Shown piece after piece: positions 52,518 to 60,859 of a stretch of DNA of 64,000 nt. The stretch's first letter is position 1, and the number at the start of each line of letters is the position of its first letter. The position numbers were made by a program, and so were the translations under genes. The notes below the pieces were generated by a model. That model made no database searches. It had not been told where the DNA came from and saw only the letters and a program-made list of their open reading frames with translations. The stretch lies in NCBI RefSeq assembly GCF_019448085.1, contig NZ_JAGFNZ010000005.1, forward strand, positions 62,001 through 126,000. Direction: 5' to 3'. The stretch is from Caproiciproducens faecalis (GTDB taxonomy: Bacteria; Bacillota; Clostridia; Oscillospirales; Acutalibacteraceae).

Positions 52518-52745
52518 ATGGGCAAACCGATGATTTTGATTAGCTCGATCACTTATGCCATGAAGAGCCGCGATATCTTATTCAGCTACGGTATCAAAGC
52601 GTATGTTGAAAGAAAATCGGGCGGCAACACAGCCGGCTGCGGTTATAGTATATATGTTCCCGACCGAACGGATGAAGCAGAGAGAATATTAAGAGATGCA
52701 GGAGTTAAAATTCTTGGACGCGCGGAAAGAGACGGGTCTTCATGA
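52518..52745 (+). CDS. DUF3343 family protein
   Basis: A 75-residue protein matching DUF3343: a beta-alpha-beta pattern starting P-M-I-L-I-S-S-I-T-Y-A-M-K, a G-C-G-Y-S-I-Y-V-P segment with a Cys, and an R-I-L-R-D-A-G-V helix. Family members sit beside cysteine desulfurase-like genes and are linked to sulfur or selenium delivery in Clostridia. The ATG at 52518 follows a GAGGTG site. It overlaps the next gene by 4 bases, strongly suggesting a functional pair. Confidence 0.83.
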   Translation: MGKPMILISSITYAMKSRDILFSYGIKAYVERKSGGNTAGCGYSIYVPDRTDEAERILRDAGVKILGRAERDGSS

Positions 52746-53878
52746 TTTATCTTGACAATGCCGCGACTACGTATCCAAAGCCGAATTCCGTTCAAAACGC
52801 GGTCAATACCGCCCTGAAAAAATATGGAGCGAACCCCGGGCGTGCCGGCCACAGCATGTCGCTTGCAGCGGCTGAGGAAATTTACCGCTGCCGTACGGCA
52901 GCAGCCGGCTTTTTTAATGCGCCGGGTCCGGAGTGCGTTGCATTTACACTGAATTGTACGCACGCGCTGAACTATGTGATAAAAGGATTGCTGAAGCCGG
53001 GTGACCATGCGGTGGTATCCTGCCTTGAGCACAACGCCGTGATGCGGCCCCTTCAGAAGCTGATGGAATCCGGAGTGACCGTTACCAGAGTACGGGTTTT
53101 CCCGGGTGACAACGATGCCACTGTGGACGCTTTTCGAAGCGCACTCCGGGAGAACACCAAACTGATTGTCTGTACGCACGCATCCAATGTCTGGGGGATC
53201 CGTCTGCCCGTGGAGCGAATCGCCGCTTTGGGCCATGTTTACGGTATCCCGATTGCCGTTGACTGTGCGCAGTCGGCGGGCATACTGCCGATCGACATGG
53301 CAGACAGCGGTTTTGACTACCTATGCGTTGCCGGCCACAAAGGACTTTACGGCCCAATGGGAACCGGTATGCTGATTACGCCGGACGGCTCTGAGCTCAG
53401 TACGATGATTGAGGGCGGAACCGGCACGAATTCTATTTCTCTCGACCAGCCGCAGACAATGCCGGACCGCATGGAAAGCGGTACCCAGAACATGATGGGT
53501 ATTGCCGGACTGCGGGCGGGAATCGAGTTTGTAAAAAGCCGCGGGGTCAAGACAATTTATCAGCATGAAATGTCACTTGTCCAAAATTTATACAGGCGGC
53601 TGGCGGAAATGAAAAATGTAAAGCTGTATACCCCTGAACCCGATGCACCGTATTACGCACCGGTGCTTTCCTTCAACGTAGGCGATATTCCCAGTGAAAC
53701 CATTGCGCAGAAACTGAATGACAGTGGCATTGCGGTGCGTGCGGGCCTGCACTGCTCGCCGGCCGCCCACGACTTTATGGGTACCCTTACTCAGGGCGCG
53801 GTGCGCGTTTGTCCATCCGCTTTCAGTAATTTGGGCGAAATGAACAATTTTGTCGCTGCTTTACGGAAAATAATCTGA
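52742..53878 (+). CDS. Cysteine desulfurase family protein
   Basis: A 378-residue class V aminotransferase. It begins M-I-Y-L-D-N-A-A-T-T-Y-P-K-P, has the PLP lysine at 200 in G-H-K-G-L-Y-G-P-M-G-T-G, and Cys338 in A-G-L-H-C-S-P-A-A-H, the persulfide-forming position. This arrangement fits the group that sits with DUF3343 (TIGR01977 type), rather than IscS or NifS of an iron-sulfur cluster operon. It probably supplies sulfur or selenium from (seleno)cysteine, but its acceptor is unknown. It overlaps DUF3343. Confidence 0.9.
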   Translation: MIYLDNAATTYPKPNSVQNAVNTALKKYGANPGRAGHSMSLAAAEEIYRCRTAAAGFFNAPGPECVAFTLNCTHALNYVIKGLLKPGDHAVVSCLEHNAVMRPLQKLMESGVTVTRVRVFPGDNDATVDAFRSALRENTKLIVCTHASNVWGIRLPVERIAALGHVYGIPIAVDCAQSAGILPIDMADSGFDYLCVAGHKGLYGPMGTGMLITPDGSELSTMIEGGTGTNSISLDQPQTMPDRMESGTQNMMGIAGLRAGIEFVKSRGVKTIYQHEMSLVQNLYRRLAEMKNVKLYTPEPDAPYYAPVLSFNVGDIPSETIAQKLNDSGIAVRAGLHCSPAAHDFMGTLTQGAVRVCPSAFSNLGEMNNFVAALRKII

Positions 53879-53895
53879 AAATAAAGATAAAAGGA

Positions 53896-53923
53896 TTGCA
53901 TATCAAATTATATATGTTAAAAT
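53896..53923 (+). promoter_or_regulatory. Probable promoter of cdaA-cdaR
   Basis: TTGCAT, 16-base spacer, extended TGTTAAAAT as -10, about 40 bases before the cdaA ATG. Confidence 0.5.
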
Positions 53924-53963
53924 TATATGGGATGTGTTTTATTCTAATGGAAGGAAGTAAGTT

Positions 53964-54848
53964 ATGGATGTCGTTGTAACCATATGGAATTCGTTTATCG
54001 GTATTGTGAAACTGTTTCGTGTTTCCGATGCGTTAGACGTCATTCTGGTTTCCTTTATTATATACAGTGGAATAAAACTGGTCCGTGAAACAAGAGCGGA
54101 ACAGCTGATTAAAGGAATTATCGTGCTTCTGGGTGTGTGGGGTGTGTCCTATGCCCTGAAGCTTTATATGATGAAAAATCTGCTGACCTATTTCTTTCAG
54201 TTCAGCGTCATTGCCATTATGGTCGTTTTTCAGCCGGAAATCCGGCGCGCACTGGAGCAGATAGGACGCAGCGGAATGGGGAATAAGCACTGGTTTTTCG
54301 GCGCTTCGTCGGATGATCTGGAAACGCTCCGGCAGCAGAACCTTCGGGGAATGAATGCCGTTGTGGATGCCGCGGCGGTTCTTCAGAAACAAAAGACCGG
54401 CGCCCTGATTGTGATTGAAAGACAGACAAAACTGGGCGATATCATTGATACGGGTACGGTGGTGAACGCCATTCCGTCTTCGCCGATTATCTGCAATATC
54501 TTTTTCAATAAGGCTCCGCTTCATGACGGCGCCATGATTATGCGTGACGGTATGCTGTATGCCGCGGGCTGTATTCTGCCGCTGACAAAGAGCGACAGCG
54601 TCAGCATTGAGCTTGGTACCCGCCATCGCGCCGCTATCGGTATGAGTGAGAACTCTGACGCCGTTGTGGTTGTGGTGTCCGAAGAAACGGGTCAAATTTC
54701 TGTTGCGGTTAACGGCGTGCTTACACGCAATTATACCCGTGAAACGCTCAAAAGCGAGCTGGAGGGCCTGATTCTGGTTCATGAGACGGAACCGGGCGAA
54801 AAGCGCCAGAGCATTATCCCTTCGATCAGGAGGGCAAAAAAGAAATGA
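53964..54848 (+). CDS. cdaA: Diadenylate cyclase CdaA
   Basis: Makes cyclic di-AMP from two ATP. The 294-residue protein has three N-terminal membrane helices (about 24-40, 50-66 and 72-90) and the DAC domain, with the catalytic D-G-A at residues 188-190 and G-T-R-H-R at 218-222. The last ~40 residues are charged and extended. It overlaps cdaR by 4 bases. The usual third gene, glmM, is not next. Confidence 0.95.
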   Translation: MDVVVTIWNSFIGIVKLFRVSDALDVILVSFIIYSGIKLVRETRAEQLIKGIIVLLGVWGVSYALKLYMMKNLLTYFFQFSVIAIMVVFQPEIRRALEQIGRSGMGNKHWFFGASSDDLETLRQQNLRGMNAVVDAAAVLQKQKTGALIVIERQTKLGDIIDTGTVVNAIPSSPIICNIFFNKAPLHDGAMIMRDGMLYAAGCILPLTKSDSVSIELGTRHRAAIGMSENSDAVVVVVSEETGQISVAVNGVLTRNYTRETLKSELEGLILVHETEPGEKRQSIIPSIRRAKKK

Positions 54849-56122
54849 AGCATGTAAAATTCAATGTTGGCCGTTTATTTTACGATGATAAATTTGTCAT
54901 GCTGTTTTCCGTACTGTTTTCCATTATGCTGTGGGTTTTTATGGCCAGCGGAAATACGGAAGAATTTCCAAGACAGATTACCGATGTGCCGGTTGTTATC
55001 AGCCTTTCGGATTCCGCGCAGGAAGACGGGCTAAAGGTGTTCAGCCCGGTGGAACAGACAGCGACCGTTTCCATTAAGGGCAACAGCCTGATTGTTAATC
55101 AGATCAAGGCTTCCGATATGCAGGTCGTTGCGCCTTTAGCGTCCACCATCACCAGTCCCGGAAACTATACGTTTAATCTGTCGGTGCAGAAAAAGGGGAC
55201 TCTTTCCGACTACGAGTGGGTCTCCATTTCTCCAAGTCAGGCGATTATTACGGTGGATCGGTATGCGGAAAAAACGTTTACTATCCAAAATGATATTAAG
55301 TACAAATCCGGCTATCAGTCGGACCCCTCTTTCTTCGTCAGCGCGCCTACTTTCAGCAGCGACACGGTTACTATTTCGGGTCCCGAAAAGGAAGTCTCAC
55401 AGATTAACAAAGTGTCCGTGCAGTACGAAATCAGCGACACATTGAGAGAGTCCAAGAGCTTTACGACGGATCTTGTTATGTACGACGCAAACGGAAATAA
55501 AATTACCAGCAATAAATTGAAGATGAGTGAGCAGAAAGTGGATGTCACCATTCCTGTCCTGGCAAGGCAGGTGCTGCCCCTCAGTGTCAGCTTTACCAAT
55601 CAACCGCTTGGACTGTTGCTTACCTCTGACCAGATAGCGATTGATCCTCAGAGCATTGAAGTAGCCGGCCCGCAGGATGTGCTTGCCAATTTAACGGAGA
55701 TCAGTCTTGCTCCGCTGGACTTTTCGGGGATCAGCCCGACAAGAAATTCCTTTGATGTAAATGTGACCCTTCCGGCAACCTGTAAAAACCTTAGCAATGT
55801 TCCGGTTGCCAAAGTTACGCTGGATCTGAGTTCCATGACGACAAGGCAGATGGTTGTCAGCAATTTTGCCGTTAAGAATCTTGCTTCCGATAAAGCAGCC
55901 AACGTTTATACGAAAAGTCTGACGGTTACGGTCGTAGGGCCGGAAAGTGAGATTTCCAAACTGACGGAAAACAGCCTTTCCGCCCAGATTGATATGTCTG
56001 GCAAGGAAAATTTCACCGGACATACGGAAATGCCGGTCAGCATCAGCGTAGGAAATTCCGTCAGTACCTGGGTTTACGGAAGTTATATGGCCAATATCGG
56101 AGTCACGTCCAAAAACGGATAG
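54845..56122 (+). CDS. cdaR: CdaR (YbbR-domain regulator of CdaA)
   Basis: A 425-residue protein with one N-terminal membrane helix (about 15-35) and an extracellular part made of about four YbbR-type beta domains. The repeats show recurring patterns such as P-V-V-I-S-L-S near 55 and I-S-P-S-Q-A/D-Q-x-I-x-V-x-G-P. It binds and regulates CdaA. It overlaps cdaA and is followed by a GC-rich hairpin. Confidence 0.9.
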   Translation: MKHVKFNVGRLFYDDKFVMLFSVLFSIMLWVFMASGNTEEFPRQITDVPVVISLSDSAQEDGLKVFSPVEQTATVSIKGNSLIVNQIKASDMQVVAPLASTITSPGNYTFNLSVQKKGTLSDYEWVSISPSQAIITVDRYAEKTFTIQNDIKYKSGYQSDPSFFVSAPTFSSDTVTISGPEKEVSQINKVSVQYEISDTLRESKSFTTDLVMYDANGNKITSNKLKMSEQKVDVTIPVLARQVLPLSVSFTNQPLGLLLTSDQIAIDPQSIEVAGPQDVLANLTEISLAPLDFSGISPTRNSFDVNVTLPATCKNLSNVPVAKVTLDLSSMTTRQMVVSNFAVKNLASDKAANVYTKSLTVTVVGPESEISKLTENSLSAQIDMSGKENFTGHTEMPVSISVGNSVSTWVYGSYMANIGVTSKNG

Positions 56123-56142
56123 CTATGATACGAGTGATAATC

Positions 56143-56180
56143 GCCCCCGGCTTCAGAAAAACTGCGGCCGGGGGCATTCC
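56143..56180 (+). terminator. Probable terminator after cdaR
   Basis: GCCCCCGG pairs with CCGGGGGC around a 17-base loop that can partly pair. The T-tail is weak, so its strength is uncertain. Confidence 0.65.
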
Positions 56181-56238
56181 ATGTTTGTATCAAATAATCT
56201 TTCCGGCAGAAATTACAGGATATTATTTAATTATTGAC

Positions 56239-56267
56239 TTTAAACTTTTCGCCGGTTGAGATATAAT
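56239..56267 (+). promoter_or_regulatory. Probable promoter of the hprK operon
   Basis: TTTAAA, 17-base spacer, consensus TATAAT, about 35 bases before the hprK start. An upstream TTGACT is too far away (22 bases) to be the -35. Confidence 0.6.
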
Positions 56268-56302
56268 GAATATATCATAAAAATAGGGAAGCAGGTGTTT
56301 TT

Positions 56303-57268
56303 TTGACTAGCAATTTTACGGTGCCTCTGTCCAAGGTAATCAGCGAATTGGCGCTGGAAACGATTTATATGCCCGGAGACGCTGGAAAGATTTTGATTTC
56401 TTCCACGGACGTGAATCGACCGGGACTGGAACTGAACGGGTTCTATGATTATTACGATACCAGACGGATTATAATCTTCGGCAATGCGGAGGCTTCCTTT
56501 TTAAGGTCAATTTCTTCGGAAAAACGCAGCATGGTTCTAAACGAAATCTTTTCTCAAAAGCCGCCTGCCGCCATTATTGCGCGCAGCATAGAACCGATGC
56601 CGGAACTGCTGAATGCCGTAGAATCCAATGAAATACCCCTTTTAACTACCCCGGAGACAACCTCCAGCCTAGTTGCTTCCCTTGTCTCTTTCATGAATGT
56701 GGAGCTGGCTCCGCGGATTACGCGTCACGGGGTGCTTGTTGAGGTTTACGGCGAAGGAATCCTTCTGGTCGGCGACAGCGGCGTCGGTAAAAGTGAAACC
56801 GCCATTGAACTGATTAAGCGCGGCCATCGGCTGATTGCGGATGACGCGGTGGAAATCCGCAAAGTGTCCGCAAAATCACTTGTCGGACAGGCTCCGGATA
56901 ACATTCGGCATTTTATTGAACTGCGCGGCATAGGCATTATTAACGCACGCCGCATTTTCGGTATGGGTGCCGTCAAGCTGACAGAGAAGATTGACATGGT
57001 GATTAACCTGGAAATCTGGGATAACAACAAGGTTTACGACCGCATGGGAATTGACAGCGAATACACGGAAATCCTTGGGATCAAGGTTCCGGTGCTGACC
57101 ATTCCGGTCAAACCGGGCAGAAACCTTGCCATCATCATTGAAGTTGCCGCTATGAATAACCGTCAGAAAAAGATGGGCTACAACGCGGCACAGGAACTGA
57201 TGCAGAATCTGGGCATGGATATTTCCGTGCTGCAGGAATCAGAGAAAAAGCTGGATCTGGATTTTTAA
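56303..57268 (+). CDS. hprK: HPr kinase/phosphorylase
   Basis: Phosphorylates and dephosphorylates a Ser of HPr, the switch of carbon catabolite control in Firmicutes. The 321-residue protein has the N-terminal lobe to about residue 130, the Walker A G-D-S-G-V-G-K-S at 157-164, a D-D-A-V-E-I segment and the E-L-R-G-I-G-I-I-N signature, with an R-H-G at 141-143. It starts with TTG and an AGGTG site 5 bases upstream. It leads an operon with a PHP enzyme, murB, rapZ and whiA. An HPr-like, His-less protein is encoded at 28 kb. Confidence 0.96.
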   Translation: MTSNFTVPLSKVISELALETIYMPGDAGKILISSTDVNRPGLELNGFYDYYDTRRIIIFGNAEASFLRSISSEKRSMVLNEIFSQKPPAAIIARSIEPMPELLNAVESNEIPLLTTPETTSSLVASLVSFMNVELAPRITRHGVLVEVYGEGILLVGDSGVGKSETAIELIKRGHRLIADDAVEIRKVSAKSLVGQAPDNIRHFIELRGIGIINARRIFGMGAVKLTEKIDMVINLEIWDNNKVYDRMGIDSEYTEILGIKVPVLTIPVKPGRNLAIIIEVAAMNNRQKKMGYNAAQELMQNLGMDISVLQESEKKLDLDF

Positions 57269-57301
57269 TTTGAAATATGGAAATAAAAACAGGGAGTAAA
57301 C

Positions 57302-58042
57302 ATGAATATCATTGCAGATACACACACGCATACAATTGCATCCACACACGCCTACAGCACGTTACAGGAAATGGTACACGCAGCGTATTTAAAGAAGCTT
57401 TACGCAATTGCTGTCACCGACCATGGGATCACGATGCCGGGTGCGCCGGGCCGCTGGTACTTTCATAATTTGCGGATCATTCCTCATCTTCTGGAAGGGG
57501 TGCTTGTCCTGCGCGGACAGGAAACCAACATCATTGATTTTGACGGCAATATCGATATTGAGGCGGACTGTGTCGGTACGATGGACTGGGTGGTTGCTTC
57601 CATCCATGCGGAAGCGATTCCGAAGGAAAGGCCGACGGTTGAAGAAGTCACAAATGCGTGGATGAATATTGCAAAAAATCCGCATATTAATGTTATTGGA
57701 CACAGCGGTACAAACAAATACCGTTATGACTATGAATCCGTTATTCCGGAGTTCGGCCGGCAGGGAAAACTGGTGGAGCTGAACGAAAGCAGCTTTTTCG
57801 GGAGGGAATCCTCCATTCCCAACTGCAAAAGAATTATGGAAATCTGCAAAAAACGCGGCGTTCCCATTATTGTCAACACGGATTCGCACTTTTCAAGCCT
57901 GGTGGGCTGTTTTGACCACTCGCTGGCGCTTCTGGATGAATTGGATTTCCCGGAAGAGCTGGTGGTAAACTCCAGCACTGAGCGCTTTCAAGCGTATCTC
58001 AGAGAGTATTCTCAAGTTTTCAACGATCCGTTATTGCAGTAG
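57302..58042 (+). CDS. PHP-domain phosphoesterase (YcdX type)
   Basis: A 246-residue PHP-fold hydrolase. Metal ligands are visible as D-T-H-T-H-T near the start, V-T-D-H-G-I-T, E in G-Q-E-T-N, I-H near 100, G-H-S-G, and D-S-H-F near residue 200. This matches the YcdX/YvcD-like phosphatase group, whose substrates are small phosphates. It has its own start 34 bases after hprK and could be cotranscribed. Confidence 0.9.
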   Translation: MNIIADTHTHTIASTHAYSTLQEMVHAAYLKKLYAIAVTDHGITMPGAPGRWYFHNLRIIPHLLEGVLVLRGQETNIIDFDGNIDIEADCVGTMDWVVASIHAEAIPKERPTVEEVTNAWMNIAKNPHINVIGHSGTNKYRYDYESVIPEFGRQGKLVELNESSFFGRESSIPNCKRIMEICKKRGVPIIVNTDSHFSSLVGCFDHSLALLDELDFPEELVVNSSTERFQAYLREYSQVFNDPLLQ

Positions 58043-58113
58043 GAAATCATATCGAACGTCAGAATGGCCTTACATTCTGCTGAATGCTACGATTGAAATA
58101 GCCGGAGGAAACA

Positions 58114-59025
58114 ATGAATCATTTAGAACAGCTTGCCCTGGAAGCGGAAAATCTGGGATGCAAAGTCAGCCGTAACGAGCCGATGAGCCGTCATACCACC
58201 TTTAAAATCGGCGGACCGGCGGACTTGTTTATTACGGTGTATACCCGTGCGGAGCTGCAGAAGCTGTACCATGCGGCAAACGAGCTGAACGTACCCCTGA
58301 TGCCCATCGGCAACGGGTCCAACATGCTCGTGAGCGACAATGGAATACGGGGAGCGGTCATTGCGCTGGACGGCGAATTCCGTGAGATTAAGCAGAATGC
58401 GGACGGAACGGTTTCCTGCGGCGCCGGAGCGTCTTTGGCGGGAGCCTGCGTATTTGCCAGAGAGCATTCGCTGACCGGCCTAGAGTTCGCGTGGGGCATT
58501 CCCGGAGCGGCGGGCGGGGCGGCGTTTATGAATGCCGGCGCCTACAATAAGGAAATGAAGAGCGTGCTTGTCGCCTGTACTCATGTTACAAAGGACGGGC
58601 AGATCGGCACCCTTTCCGGTGAAGCGCTTCAGCTGGGTTACCGGCACAGCGCATACACCGATAACGGCTGCACGATCCTGTCACTCAGACTGGGTTTAAA
58701 GCCGGGCGACAAGGATGAAATAGCAGCGGAAATGGATGACCTTTACAGCCGCAGAAAATCAAAACAGCCGCTGGAGCTGCCAAGCGCCGGAAGCGTGTTT
58801 AAAAGGCCGGAAGGCCACTTTGCCGGTTCGCTGATAGAAGGCTGCGGCCTGAAAGGCAGGGCAGTGGGGGGAGCGATGGTCAGCCCCAAGCACGCGGGCT
58901 TTATTGTCAACACCGGAGGAGCAACCTGTCGGGACGTAACGGAACTGATTAAGATCATTCAGGACACTGTTTACCAACAAACGAATGTGATGCTGGAATG
59001 CGAAGTAAAAACCATTGGCTGTTAG
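58114..59025 (+). CDS. murB: UDP-N-acetylenolpyruvoylglucosamine reductase MurB
   Basis: Second step of UDP-MurNAc synthesis, using FAD and NADPH. The 303-residue protein shows G-G-P-A-D-L-F, the FAD-binding I-G-N-G-S-N-M-L-V-S, G-I-P-G-A-A-G-G-A and N-A-G-A-Y, and the catalytic Ser in P-S-A-G-S-V-F-K-R-P. It lacks the large loop of the E. coli type, so it is the type II enzyme common in Gram-positives. GGAGG lies just upstream. Confidence 0.96.
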   Translation: MNHLEQLALEAENLGCKVSRNEPMSRHTTFKIGGPADLFITVYTRAELQKLYHAANELNVPLMPIGNGSNMLVSDNGIRGAVIALDGEFREIKQNADGTVSCGAGASLAGACVFAREHSLTGLEFAWGIPGAAGGAAFMNAGAYNKEMKSVLVACTHVTKDGQIGTLSGEALQLGYRHSAYTDNGCTILSLRLGLKPGDKDEIAAEMDDLYSRRKSKQPLELPSAGSVFKRPEGHFAGSLIEGCGLKGRAVGGAMVSPKHAGFIVNTGGATCRDVTELIKIIQDTVYQQTNVMLECEVKTIGC

Positions 59026-59034
59026 GGAGGAAAT

Positions 59035-59895
59035 ATGGAGTTCTTAATTATTACGGGCCTTTCGGGCGCGGGGAAATCCCGCGCCATTGACGCGTTGGAG
59101 GATATTGGGTTTTATTGTGTGGATAATATTCCCCCTAAACTGATTATCGCTTTTTATGAAATGGCCAAACAGGCAAAGGGCACCCTTTCCCGAGTAGCGG
59201 TGGTCACCGATATTCGCGGAGGGGACATGTTCTCCAGCTTGTTTGAAACGCTGGATCAGATGAAAAGCGAAAATAAGGAATATAAGATTCTGTTCTTGGA
59301 CGCCAATGATTTTGTGCTGATGAACCGTTTTAAAGAAACCCGCCGAAAGCATCCTCTGGTGGAAAACTGTCTTGGTTCGCTGGAACAGGCCGTCAAACTG
59401 GAGAGGGATGTCTTAAAGCCGGTTCGCGAATGTGCGGATTATATCATCGATACCTCGTATCTTTCGCCCGCACAGCTGAAGGAACGCATCTCGAGCCTGT
59501 TTTTAGGGGATTCTTCGGACGCGCTGATGATTCACTGTGTTTCCTTTGGGTTTAAGTACGGGATTCCCGCGGAATCCGATCTGGTTTTTGACGTGCGCTG
59601 TCTGCCCAATCCTTACTATGTTGAGGAGCTGCGCAATCTGACCGGGCTTGACGAGCCGGTACGCAGCTATGTGATGAAATGGGAGCAGACACAGGGCTTT
59701 ATCGAGCGGTTTCTGAATTTGATTGATTACATGATTCCGCTTTACTGCAACGAAGGAAAAAGTCAGCTTGTAATCGCAATCGGCTGCACCGGCGGGCATC
59801 ACCGCTCCGTTGCGCTGGCACAGCTTTTGTACAATCATCTGCTGGAACAGAATATGAGGACAAGCGTAAACCATCGAGATATTCAAAAGCAATAA
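59035..59895 (+). CDS. rapZ: RapZ family nucleotide-binding protein
   Basis: A 286-residue P-loop protein of the RapZ/YvcJ family. It begins I-I-T-G-L-S-G-A-G-K-S-R-A-I-D-A-L-E-D-I-G-F-Y-C-V-D-N and ends with the I-G-C-T-G-G-H-H-R-S-V motif that binds UDP-GlcNAc in relatives. In Gram-positives its target is uncertain, in contrast to the GlmS control known in E. coli. It lies between murB and whiA. Confidence 0.95.
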   Translation: MEFLIITGLSGAGKSRAIDALEDIGFYCVDNIPPKLIIAFYEMAKQAKGTLSRVAVVTDIRGGDMFSSLFETLDQMKSENKEYKILFLDANDFVLMNRFKETRRKHPLVENCLGSLEQAVKLERDVLKPVRECADYIIDTSYLSPAQLKERISSLFLGDSSDALMIHCVSFGFKYGIPAESDLVFDVRCLPNPYYVEELRNLTGLDEPVRSYVMKWEQTQGFIERFLNLIDYMIPLYCNEGKSQLVIAIGCTGGHHRSVALAQLLYNHLLEQNMRTSVNHRDIQKQ

Positions 59896-59913
59896 GATCG
59901 GGAGCGTACGAAA

Positions 59914-60834
59914 ATGTCATTTGCCTCTGAAACGAAAACAGAACTTTGTCAGGCTGTGCCGCAGAATTCCTGCTGCCGAAAAGCGGAATGCTACGGCATG
60001 CTTTTATTCGGTCGCAGCTTTTCCGGAAACTCCGTTTCTCTGACCACCGAAAACAGTTCCGCCGCTCACAGGGCGGCGCAGCTTACCGCGGAAACCGTGG
60101 GGGTGTTCGTAGATATTTCCACCTCTCTTCTGCGCCGCAAGGAACGAAAAAGCGCCTTTACCGTTTCCGTATCCGGCGACGGCCAGAGAGAAACCGTGCT
60201 TGCGTACTTCGGTCACACGGACAAGGAAATTCATCTGCGGATTAACCGTGCCAATATGGAGAATGATTGCTGCGCCTGCGCGTTTTTGCGGGGCGTTTTT
60301 CTTTCCTGCGGCACCGTTTCCGACCCACAGAAGGACTATCATCTGGAGTTCGTGGTGCCTTTTATGAATCTTGCGAAAGATTTATCTTCCTTTATCAGCG
60401 AAATCTATGAACTGGATCTGCAGCCGGGTCTGCTGAACCGAAAAGGCTCCTATGTGGTTTATATTAAAGGGAGCGAACATGTAGCGGATTTTCTGACCTA
60501 TATGGGCGCCGGAAAAGCCGCCATGAGTCTGATGCAGACAAAAATGCTCAAAGAGGTTCGCAATAACGTAAACCGAAAAACGAATTTTGAAACGGCCAAT
60601 CTTGACAAAACCGCGTCGGCGGCCGCCGAGCAGATTGTTGCGATCGAAAAAATTATCCGTTCGGCGGGCGGACTGTCCACTTTGCCGGAAGAATTGCGGG
60701 AGCTTGCGGTGCTGCGCTGCCGCTATCCCGAAATGTCGCTGCGCGAGCTTGGAGCAATGCTCTCTGACCCGCTCAGCCGGTCGGGAGTAAACCACCGTTT
60801 ACAGCGCATTATGGATATTGCAAGAGTGCTATAA
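59914..60834 (+). CDS. whiA: WhiA, sporulation/cell-cycle DNA-binding protein
   Basis: A 306-residue protein with an N-terminal LAGLIDADG-like domain and a C-terminal helix-turn-helix (R-E-L-A-V-L-R-C-R-Y-P-E-M-S-L-R-E-L-G followed by S-G-V-N-H-R-L). WhiA is linked to cell-division timing in Firmicutes and to sporulation in actinobacteria. The YvcK gene that commonly sits between rapZ and whiA is missing. It begins 18 bases after rapZ. Confidence 0.96.
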   Translation: MSFASETKTELCQAVPQNSCCRKAECYGMLLFGRSFSGNSVSLTTENSSAAHRAAQLTAETVGVFVDISTSLLRRKERKSAFTVSVSGDGQRETVLAYFGHTDKEIHLRINRANMENDCCACAFLRGVFLSCGTVSDPQKDYHLEFVVPFMNLAKDLSSFISEIYELDLQPGLLNRKGSYVVYIKGSEHVADFLTYMGAGKAAMSLMQTKMLKEVRNNVNRKTNFETANLDKTASAAAEQIVAIEKIIRSAGGLSTLPEELRELAVLRCRYPEMSLRELGAMLSDPLSRSGVNHRLQRIMDIARVL

Positions 60835-60859
60835 CGAAACTGACAGGAGGGTACCGCAC

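Noticed and set aside
56234-56239. TTGACT as the -35 of hprK
   Set aside because: The spacer to TATAAT would be 22 bases; TTTAAA at 17 bases fits better.
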